Source: Agapetus fuscipes
Taxonomy: Eukaryota > Arthropoda > Insecta > Trichoptera > Glossosomatidae
Length of the DNA: 64,000 bases
Reading direction: 5' to 3'
Assembly (NCBI GenBank): GCA_951799405.1
Contig: OX637353.1
Coordinates: forward strand, 15,934,001-15,998,000
Part shown: positions 42,001-54,000 of the stretch, piece by piece
How the letters are laid out: every line of letters begins with the position of its first letter
How positions within the stretch are numbered: the first letter of the stretch is position 1
The notes under the pieces: generated by a model
Databases searched by the model: none
Told to the model about the DNA's origin: nothing
The model's input: the letters and a program-made list of their open reading frames with translations, nothing else
Position numbers and translations under genes: made by a program

Positions 42001-45000
42001 TTTTTTTTTTTTTTTTTAAGAAATCCTGTGCGGGAGACTCCCTAGATTCTAAAGACTCTAGGGGTCTATGACACTTGTTGTAGTGCCGCAGAGGTGTACG
42101 AGCTTGGTCGTCGCTACAAAGCGCCAATACTTAAGCAAGACCCAGTTGCTGTATGGCTGGATGGACCTTTGGTGACCGGTCATTGGTAAAGGTTGAAACG
42201 ATTCCAACTTCCCACAAGATTATTCCTCCGGGAATGAAGGAATCCATGGTCACGGCTCACTGAAAAGATTCCGTCTCCTCATTTAATCCAGAGGAAATGA
42301 AGGGATCCATGGTTGCGGCTCAGCTTAAATGAAACCGACCTATGGAAAAAACTCCCTTCGAAAAAGGAACAATCCTTCTTTACGGTTCAACTGGAGTGAA
42401 ACCAGTCAATTCACCCTTAGGTAAAAATTGTAAGATCATGGCCAATAATCTTTATGCATTTGTGTGATCGTCTATTTTACGGTTATGACCCCTCGATGTG
42501 CGATAGGTAGAAACAGAACGTTGTGTCATTTTTTGTTTTACTGTCTCAGACCTACCTTCGTAGTGGACCCAAATTCTTTCATGATGGTGAGGATGAAATA
42601 CAGATGTGCCTAGCTTAATCATATTTTAATTAATTTAATTAACTAACCCAAAGGTTACGATGCCGAATTATGCAAGATTTTGCATTCGCGTAGTAGCGCG
42701 TTCGATTTTATTTCTGACAAAATTTCCGCGAGATTCGTTTATTTAATTTTGACGCCAGTTAATGCAGATGAATTTATTTCAAAGACAAGTACAATAATAA
42801 CAGCTCAATTAAACAGGAGATAATCAAACATCAATTGAATAATAGTTATTTGGTTAGTATTGTTTTAGCAAAATTAAAGAGAATATGGTTTGATCTTTTC
42901 TTCTTCCTCTCTCTCCCTGCGCCGTAGATCCAACCAGCGGTTGTAAACATTTCTCGCTCCAAGATCACTTACCTTTTGTAGATTCTCTTTGCTGTGGAAG
43001 AAATTTCATTAGTGTGTTTTAGGAAGGGATTGATTTTAATAACTGGTACGACAAACCGGCCCAGTAGAAGATGACTCCCTTCACCCCAGCTTCCTTGTAA
43101 ATGGGATTCCTCATTTGCTCGTAAGCAAGAGAGACCCAAAATCGAAGAAAGCTCATCTTCCTCTTTCCTCCAAGAATTTAACAGGTTGGCCCCACGGCCT
43201 GGTCCTTTCAGACCACGGGAAGGATATTTTAGAAGGGACTGGCCCTAACCTTACTCCGCGTCATGAAATAACCGAACGCCAAAAACAATGAATGGAGACT
43301 TTTTAAAACTCGAACGCCATGTCGAGGCTCGCACTGTATTTTGGTGTCAGAATCCAGCAGGAACTAGGTGTTGTGATGTTGGAATGACGTCAGTTGACTC
43401 CAGCCCATAACAGAGGAACAATGGAAGCTATATCCAAGTCATGATACAAGTCTGGTAGTAACCTCGTCCCTCGTTCAGTGATGATGTTGAGGACGCAGAT
43501 AACCATGGCCGAAGGAGAGGTCAAGCTATGAACCAAAGGAAACATAGGACGTGCTCCGGAGCATGGCTCCTTGTCAGTCAACATTGGATTTATAGTTTTG
43601 ATGGAAAGTTTTGGAAGCCGAAAGCTTTCACTTCCAACACAATGCGAACTCCTTCATAGCAGCAAAGAACCGTTAGGTTCAGGTATTTCAGATATTAAGC
43701 AAACAGCGTTCAATTCTTTCTGACACAGGTGTTCTGTGAGAGAGAAGGTGTGTTTGTTAGTAACTGCAAGGCTGTGAAAAAAGACAACAATTTATAAGCA
43801 TTTCAGGACATTTGCGCCCCTTGATTGAAAGCTATGTTGAATTCACCCCTTTTGACCTGGAAGACAAACATCTTATTTATAATACAAAACGTAATAATTT
43901 TTAAGATCGGAGTATTCGGCAACAGCAGCCCCTCGGACTGAAACATAGGCAACAAATCATTTTCAAAATGTGAAGATTGAATACATTTTAGAACGCAAGT
44001 TAATCAGATTAGTTTAGTGTGTTAGAAAATAATTTGAAATCTCTCATCCTTCTGCGAAGCAGCTCAGCAAACTATGTGTTTACGCGGATTAATGAATTTT
44101 ATTATTAAATAATTAAATGCGCCTTCCTGTTCTGCAACCACTGGTTTAATTTTATTTTATCCAAAATTCAATCGAAAGTTATTTTTATGTTCGAAAGTTT
44201 GAGAATCACTGCGATTTACGGAATTACTTATTTAGCATACTTTTAGTTTTAGACAGACACATGAAAAATACACTCCCGGAATATTATGTCGGCAGATATT
44301 TTATTATTATTAAAACCACGTAAATACTTATTCTCCCTTAAATTCCGAACGAACAATTCGCGGCGTCTTTATTAAGAGAAAAATCTTTTTAGTCTATTTA
44401 AATTTTCTTCCGAATTAAAACCCGATTTTAATTTAAATATTTTGTTTCGAATTTGTTTAGCTCAGATTTAAGATACATATGGCCCGTCCTCCCCAATTGA
44501 CTGTCTCGACCCGAATCCAATCCCTTTCTCCCGGTGGTTCAGGGCTGACTTGCATCCCCCTTCCAGAACTTAAATAGTCCCATAGAAAAAAAAATATGTA
44601 TGGACAAGAAAAATCTTCCTACACATGTTTGATACGCCCACATGTATAGGAACTTCAATTATTTTATTTTATTTTTGATGAAAAGCTTGATTCATCACAA
44701 GGTTTATGAATTTTTCAACCCAGCGAAGAGCACATTCGAAATATAAATGATATATTTTTGTGCTCCGCCGGGATCCGAATCCACAACCTTCCATTTACGA
44801 GTCCCAAGTGTTGCCACTACGGACCACGGACCGGTCCAAGTTATGTTTAAAATTAAACTTAATTTATTAAGTAATATTTAAAAATAATGTTCTGTTATTT
44901 AGTAATGTTCTTTAATGAGTATGATCTGTTTCAGGAATGGAAACACACTTACCATAAAGCACGGACATCCATGAACAACAGAGAAGAGAAGATAGAGGAA

Positions 45001-48000
45001 GCAGCTAAACTTATAGAGAATAATTTAAGGTTGCTGGGGGCCACTGCCATCGAGGACAAGCTGCAGGTGTGTAAAAGCAAACAAATGGATTGCCTTCCCG
45101 TCTTACTTAACGTACACAATTAATCTAAGCCCAATTTTCCATACAAAAAATGATGATCCATGGATAACCTATGGATTAAGTGTTTTGTCAATAGCACTGA
45201 ATGAGATCCATCTTTTTTAAAACTCAAGGCTATGGCCAAGCGAGCCAAGATGATAACTTTGATAGGTGTGTTTGAAATAAAACCAGCATCGGTTCGAATC
45301 CAGTCAGGCTCCTTGATGGCAGCTTTGACCCTGAGTTAACAAATTTCATTGGGTAAAAATGCAACAAAAAGGATGGCCAACTGACATTTGTGTTAGTGTT
45401 GTTTTTTATTTGTTTGTGGTTTGTTACAGGAAGGCGTACCAGAAGCTATTGAGGCTCTAGCCAAGGCCAATATAAACATCTGGATACTAACCGGAGACAA
45501 GCAGGAGACTGCCATCAACATAGGGTACTCCGCCAAGCTGATCAGCCAGGACATGCCTCTGCTCATCCTGAACGAGGACAGCTTAGATGTAAGGAATGCC
45601 CCATACCTACCTCCACATTTAACCTCCAAAATGCTGGAACGCGGATCCGCGCTCTTAGTACTAATTGTGTGTTTTTTTTCATTTGTCTTTAGTATTTACA
45701 AGGAAAAAAGATTGAAAAAATCGTTAAGCATTCCCTTATAAGATAAAACTACCCATCAGTAAACTCGAAGCATTAATTTTCGTTTGTGAATATTTAAAAG
45801 CAATATTTGTAGTTGACTCTGAAAACTGAGAACAAGATTTTCACTGACCAATAAATTGTAATGTCACGCGGCTGGGCTGCTAGGGAAAATGCAAACAAGT
45901 ATTTTGTTATTGGTTGCCAAGGCACGTTCTCACGTTGAAATGTGACATTTGCCCAATGAGAAAAAAACCATTGTGAATTGATTAATTTTGGCCTAGTTAT
46001 AAATGATAATATTAGGATGATTTATTTGGTGAGTGCTGTTTTTGTGTGTATCAAACCTCAAGAGCCCTCTGTGAGCTTGGTTGTCGCGGTAGAAAGCGCC
46101 AATTCTCAAGCAAGACCCAGGACCTTAAGGGACCGGTTTTTGGCCAAGGTATTTGAATTTTTCACCCAGCGAAGAGCATATTTGAAAATATAAATGGTAT
46201 ATTTTTTGTGCTCTGCCGGGATTCAAATCCACAACCTTCCACTAGCTAGACACTAGACTGTTAACCACTAGACTACTGACTGGTTATAATAGCTATAAGT
46301 TGTTAAATGGCATTCCTCTTTAAAAACTATTTTCACACAATGCAACTAAGCTGCGCATGTAGCGTAATTTCTTGCCGCTTTAGGGGTAAAAAAAATGAAA
46401 TGATTTGTTTGCTTAGAATACGCGGGATGCGATATCGCGGCACAACGCCGAGCTGGGGGAGAGCTCGGGCAAGGACAACAACTTCGCTCTGATCATCGAC
46501 GGCAAGACCCTGAAGTACGCCATGAAGTGCGAGCTGAGGACGGACCTCCTGGATGTGTTCATCAACTGCAAGGTGGTGATATGCTGCCGGGTCTCTCCCA
46601 TACAGAAGGCCGAGGTAGGACAACCTGCTTCTACCTCCTTAGTACGATAATAATATTAGGATGATTTATTTGGTGAGCGCTGTTTTTGTGTGTGTCACAC
46701 TTCAAGAGCCCTCTGCAAGCATGGTCGTCGCTGTAGAAAGTGCTAATTCTCAAGCAAGACCCAGTTGTTGTAAGGTTGGATGGACCTTTCAGTGACCGGT
46801 CTTTGGTAAAGGTATATGAATTTTTCAACCCAGCGTAGAGCACATTTTTGGAAATATAAATGGTATATTTTTTTGTGAACGCCGGGATTCGAACCCACAA
46901 CCTTCCATTTACGAGTCCAAAGTGTTACCATTGGAATACGGACCGGATACACATCCCAAAAAGCAACTATCCAGTGCTAATATTGATTTATTTCTTATTT
47001 AGACTTGATTATCTGTGTACATATCGACGGTTGAAAGGTAAAATGGCATAAGCGACATTTACCAAAATGTTCAGGAGAGCCATTTAAAGTTGAGAAATTT
47101 AGAAAAAAAATCGTCAAAAATCACCTATCTGCTAGATTTTCAAAAAAATTTAAATTTAATATTCTAATAATGTACTTTAAGTGATGGCATGAATAATTTA
47201 TTAAAATAAACAATATTCTAGGATTTAGATGTCGCTTACGCAATTTGACCTAAAAATTAAAATAGGAAAAAGGGTGTAACCTAATATTGTAGAGCCCATA
47301 AAGTAAGGTTTAAAGACTTAACCCCAATACTTATTGAAAAAACATACAGCAATAAATAGATATATTATATTTTTGGTATTAACAAACTCAAGTAAAAAGA
47401 TGTAACTTACGAAATCCATTCAAATCTAAATCATGCAAAACGTGTGAAGCACAATTTATTACCATTTCAATTGCCGGCAAAAAGTACCTAGCGACACAAC
47501 TCCGTGATTCTCTTGGTAGCATAAATGGCTTAAACTGTTCTCCTGTCTACTTTTTGGTGCAATAAGATGGGCCAGTAAACAATGAAAAAGTCAATGAAAC
47601 AAACAATGTACCAAAAGTTATACTTTATTTTGTTAATTCAGGTAACACATGTTCTACCCACATCCTAAGTTATATAAAGATTAGTTTCCGCCTTAAATCA
47701 TTATTTGGGAAATATCAAATTATCATAATTATTAAAAATAATACTGGAAATATCTTTGGAACGGTCTAGCCGTCGATCATACACACATAAGGAGGTAGAA
47801 TCAGCATCGTAACATACATTAATAATAAAATCGAGGTAGTATCTGCATAAGTAACAATAAAGTATTAATAATGAGGTAACAATCAATATACCCTCAAGCT
47901 AAAAACAAAGAAAGTAACATAGTATTTTTAAATGCAGGTTTATACCCATTTTCTTTACCACTTACATTTTACTAAATGTTAATAATCCACAGACGGATTT

Positions 48001-51000
48001 TGAAAAAATCAAATCAATCAAACGCTTAGCACAGTTTTATAACTAAGTACTAACTAAGACTAAGTACTATACGGGGGCTAATTATAAAAGGCACAAACAT
48101 TTGAATTACTTGACAACTTTGACTCCGACAGCTCTTGAGCGCAAGACATATATTCAATTTACCAACTCAGTTTTGAATCAAGTCATTAGTACTTACAATA
48201 AACTAATTCAAAAGTGTGTTCGTAAATGGAATCTATAGCAGGCAATCGCTGTCGCAGTTTAGGTTGTCAAGTAATTTTAGTGTGTTCCACAGATGGGCGT
48301 TGATGATTGGGAGTTCAAGCTAAACTCATTATTCGTCACAATCTTCAACGTCGGTCTGTGCAAGTGAGTCTTTTACAGAAGCAGAAGTTGGAAGGTTAAC
48401 GAATTCTTGATGGAAGTGTGTAGGTATGACTTTGCTTTTGCAAAGTTTATTGAGGTCATCGTATTTCGCCTTTGATACAGGTAGCAGGTTTTTATAACAA
48501 GCAGCTAGTGCAATTCTGTTCCTAGACTGAACCTCCACAAAAGAACTGGCTTCAGATTCATTCATTGAGTACTTTACGGCAATTTTTGAAAGATCCTTTT
48601 TCTTGAATGTGCCTACTCTGATCTTGCTTATTTTCCCCGTGAGATTTCCTTTGAAGTATTTGTCGCTTTCAGCATCCCACTGCATAAAATCTTTGAACGT
48701 GAGTAACTCGACGTTGTATGGCATCGGGTTCTGTCTTGCTGTGGAGAATACCGTGTACCACTGCGACGGGGCATATATTATGGAATTTTTCAAGTTGTTC
48801 TCGATAACTGCATGAACGGAGTCAACGGGCATGTATGTATGCCCTGTTAGCAAAAAATTGATTTGAATCGTTTCAATGTTTTTGCACGATTGCAGAGTCG
48901 AGTGAATCATGGCCAAGACTGTTCTATTTCGGTTTTGGCCAGGGCAGCAGTCACAGTACAACAGTAAATTTTTAACTGTTGCTCTTTCATCGACCATATT
49001 GATGTACTTGTTCAATATAGAAGAGATCTCATTGGCTCCCCGTTTTCCATTCACTTCGTCCCAATAAAAGCAATGCACGTTACGAGTATTGCTTTCATAG
49101 AAGCACAGGTTGTACACACTTAGCTTGCGTGAGTAATACAAAAGCATGCTTTTGCCATGAGGTGTATTCAAGACCTTCTCTAAATCGAAACTGACGCACA
49201 GGGTGCTTGGGTCAGCTTTATTTATTTCTTGGTGAGATTTGAACCGGTTGAAAGACTGTATCTTTTCGGTTTCATGCTCTTTTTTTTCTGCGGCTAAAGT
49301 TGTACCATCATCACGGATTTGTTCAAACTTAAGACATTTGGCGCATTTGTCTTTTTTGGGAACATGGAAACCTATATTGAATTTATGGTTGAAAATATCT
49401 CGGAACACCCTTTCACTCACAACGTCACTACCTTTGCCAGTTAATGCATCTTTGTATATTTTATATACATTGGCCAAATTTTTGTACTCTTGTGATAAAT
49501 ACAGTCGGTTCGAGTCCTTGCGGCAGTAGTGCGATGGCACAGCTGGAAGACTTTTTATGTAGTTGACAGCCATGTTTTTCGTTGATTCTTTTGTTTTATT
49601 GGGTGGCTCGCATTTGCCGCGCATATCCTCTTTGGCATTCCCGAATTCTGAGTTACTCAAAGTGTAGTATATGAGTTTGTGAGACACATCTATCGTTGCA
49701 CACAAAAACTGGAGACAAACTGGTCTACTCCCTTCACCTTCGTTAATGAAATATTTGTAAGTTACGTTTCTCTTATGGGAGTCAGAAGCTCGCTTGCGTT
49801 TAACAGCAATTTTTTTACTCAAAGATACAATCCAGTCTTTACGGCGATCTTGGGGAAGTTTCCAGTAATGGTCAAATAAACTCTGACGCTTTTCTTCAGT
49901 AATAGTGCCACAATCATTGCCACATTTCTTGCCCAGGCAAGGATTTGGTTGCATCTTTCTTGACTCTACTCTTTTTCCACTTCTTGTAGTGTACTCCTTA
50001 CCAGTATCCTTACATTCTTTTCTCTTCCTTCTAGCGTTCTTTTTCTTTTTCCTAAGCCCTCTATCACCTACAATACCATCTCCATCTTCCTTTTGGTTAT
50101 CAGTATCAGTGGTGTCACTATTTGGAACCCATACATCAGAATCATCGCCAGAATATTCACCAAAGTAGTTTGCAAACAACATTTCATCCTCTGACATGTA
50201 ATCTAAATATTGCTTTTTAGGTTTGTGCTTTCGACGGTTACGACGACCATTTGTGGTAGATCGATTCCTGTTGTTGCTTGGTATGGCTGTGTCTTCGGGC
50301 AAAACTATTGCTGGGCTGGTATAAGGACTTCCGGGTACCTGTGATGTTATGTTTTGCTCGGTAGAAGTCTCTGGAACTGCATTCTGACCGGAGGAAGCTT
50401 CGATAAGTATGTCCGTGGTGGGTTTTTCCATTGGCATCAAATTGACATCGTTTGATTCCGGACCTGTAAATAAAATTAATTATTTTTATTTATTTGAAAA
50501 TGAATTAATTTGCCCAGCAGTGGGACATATGGTAATAATAATAATAGAAAATTAATGGGTAAGGACTATGAACTGTATGTAGGTTATAAAATGCACTTGG
50601 CTTCGGCCCCCCGTGCCATGCTCTAGAAGACTGAAATAAAAAATCCAAAGTACAAATAATAATATTCAAATAAATGTAGTATGAAAGAATTGTATTATAT
50701 TTAAGATAATAAACTTCAAAGTGTAGGAGGGAGCGGCTGCACCCATATGAGACTTAACATTTTTACATAACCGTCAGTCGAGAGAGATTAGGTACATACC
50801 TATTTTTTGAAGTTTTGATGAGGGTACAGCTTCTTCGACAATTTGTGTAGGAGACGAGGTGATGGACGTATGCAATTCGTTGTGTGTCTGTAAAAAACAG
50901 TTAATTAATATTACCCGCGAAAAAACAAACAAACGGGACAGGTTAATTTAATTCACTATTTCCTGAACACTTACCACGGGATCATCGAAGTTAAGGCTTC

Positions 51001-54000
51001 TGCGGGCCTTCGTTTCTACAATGCCAGCCGTTCTTAGTGCCAGGTGCAGAATTCGGCCTTTTCTATCATTCATGTTTGCTGGAATTAAAATAATGTTGAT
51101 AATGAGAAGTAATAAAATAATACACTCTATCAGAAACATAAGTGCACCATACCGTTTTAAAGACATTAACCACTATTTACTCACTTATTTAGCGATGAAA
51201 CCGTGGGCCACACTAAGCTCACGTGTCACTTGTCTCACGGTGCGCAACGGACTGACGCAACAAAATGGCGTTCAGTCTACTAGCATGCGCTTGCGAGTGT
51301 GCGTAAGCGACATTTTAATAACTGATTTGAAGGATAACCGACACCACTCGCAGTAGAATGTTGGTGTAAGTGTAAAAACGGTTGTAAAACCAAATCAAAA
51401 CAAGGAGGCTAAAAGACAAAATGTTTTAAACAATCAAACAGGTAAAAACATCTAACCAACAAATAAATAGAAAATCTCTATCAGGCAATTAGGGATAACC
51501 GCCAAAATTTACCAACCCGAATCCAGGTGGAAAGGGATAACCGACAATGTTTTCACAAATAATACTCAGGATAAATGGTTTCAGCTCAATATTTTTGTTG
51601 TACAGATGCAAGTAAAACGTAATAAAAGACACTGTATTTTATTTCAACATAGGCCAAAAAGGATAACTAACGTCTTTAACCTAATATCCTATCAAGCAAA
51701 AGTGGATAAATTGCGAAATAACAAATATTACGGTGAGGAAAACATCCTAAGTGGATTTATATAAATCGTAACTGTTATCTAATCGCCAAAATTTCTAAAT
51801 TGCTCAAAATAAGTGTCGTTTAGATAACAATCTTGGGTTTATTTCACTGAATCGCCTATGGGATAAGCGACAAAAAAGTCGTCAGATCGATTTGAAACCT
51901 GTCCCAATCGACGCAGAAAAATCAGGCGATTCCAACGGTATATTTAACTCAATATCGCAAAAAGTGTCGCTTATACCCTTTTACCTTTCAACCGTCGATA
52001 TATTAATATTGCTTCTTACAACGTAGTTTTCATAGGAAACAGCTCTGCAGGGACATAAACATATTTCTCTTTGTCCAAGGTGGTGGAGCTGGTCTCCCAG
52101 CACACGAAGGCTGTGTGCCTGGCCATCGGGGACGGAGCCAACGACGTGGCCATGATCCAGAAGGCGTCCGTGGGCGTGGGCATCTCAGGGGTGGAGGGGC
52201 TGCAGGCTGTGTGCGCCTCAGACTACAGCATAGCGCAGGTAAACTACAACCGCATAAACGTGACTAAGCTGCACATATAGTGTAACTTTTTTCCGTGTAA
52301 TTATTAAGTGTAACTCTCCCCGAAGGGGTCGCATGTGGCGAACTGAACCTATTTAATTTTACAGGTAAGGGGGCCGACCTCCCGTCAACCACTTCAGTTG
52401 AAATGGGGGTTTCCCAGTTTCCGAGGGTCTGGTACTCATTTCTTTCAAAGGCTGAGTAAACCTTGTCGGTATTTTATTTTGGGTTTGAAATAATAAACAC
52501 TAAATCTAAATCTAAGCTGCAAATATATGTATCATTTGAGATTCATATGAAATGCATTCCCACAAGCAGACACGCATAATTTCGCGCTCCCACATGCCAC
52601 ATGTGGACCTACAATATAAAAACCCAATCTTAAATGAACATAAGCCCTGCAACTCTTGCCGACCTTCCCTGAAATAAGGGTGACATTGGGTAGGGGTAAC
52701 ACTGAAATGGGAAAATATTTCTGACACCCTCGGTGGGATTCGAACCCAAGCTCATGGCACGGAATGCTTGCAAACTCTACCAAGTGAGCTATCGACCGGA
52801 CTTTTATCCGGATTGTAAACCTGAAGCGCTATTCTGCTAAATTCCTTACGACCTTAAGGCGACAAGATAGCGATTTGTGTCCAAAAATAAGGTGTACTGG
52901 GATTTTTTTTATCTATGGAGTTCTTTTGCAAGCGCTAGCAAGCTCCGACTTGGATGGATATCCAAAGTGTAGGGAATTTAGCAGAATAGCGCTTCTGAAC
53001 ATTTAATAACACAGATGATTGGAATGTTTTCAGTTCCGGTTTCTGGTGCGCCTCCTGCTGGTGCACGGAGCCTGGAACTACAGCCGGATGTGCAAGCTGA
53101 TCCTGTACAGCTTCTACAAGAACATCTGCCTGTACGTCATCGAGCTGTGGTTCGCAATATACTCAGGATGGTGAGCACTCCTACATTTAGTATCTTAATG
53201 ATTTTACAGGTTCATATTTTGAAATTGCGGTTATTTATTTTTCACAATTTATTTTAATATACAGAGTATCTCACAGAGTTGCTTTTGAACTGTATCACTC
53301 GAAGGCTTAGATACTACTTGGTCTCTATTTATAGGTGAGAATAAAGGTTATTCTCGAAATATTTAAAACAGGTACATGCGAGATTTTGCTAGAACATTCT
53401 ACTTTTGAGTATATGTACACTCACACAATCTCGAACAAATACAAATACAATTATTTAAGTACCTACATCCAGAAACTGCACAGACTCACACAGACACAAC
53501 TCACACCAAATCAAACAGACACAAAATTACATATTCGCATCAGTATTTTTCTTGATGAACATATTTTAATAATGAACAGATGCTATGAGGCTGACCCTAA
53601 TTAAAATTTAAATAAAGAACATCTCTTTGATGTGTTTTTTGATGTTGAGTTTGATTTTTGGGAATGTTCAAAATAGTCCAGTACCCTTAGTACGAGTGGC
53701 AAAACTTGAGTAATGTAAAGTTTACGGCAATTTTAGAGAGTGATTTCCCCCAAAATCTGCCGTTATTGTTTGTTTTAACTTGATTTTCTTCATCACTGTA
53801 ACTCTTTTGCTAAGACCATAAAGTGTAAGAAACAAAAACGGGAGTTTTAGGGAGAAATCACTCTTTAATATTTTCCGTAAACTTTACTTTTCTCAAGTTT
53901 TGCAACTCGTACTAAGGGTACAGCATCATCCAGCGTTACATTTTTAATAATCCATCACTCTGTTTGTTTTCAGGTCGGGGCAGATATTATTTGAGCGGTG

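Noticed and set aside
46130..46410. Additional ATP8A exon between exons l and m
   Set aside because: The stretch is SINE1 and SINE2 sequence; exons l and m join in phase without it.
50948..51166. Upstream hydrophobic extension of the transposase (possible signal or membrane segment)
   Set aside because: It translates the pyrimidine tract of an acceptor-like site (TTTTAATTCCAG) just before ATG 51073, so it is more likely untranslated or intronic; left as an alternative start only.
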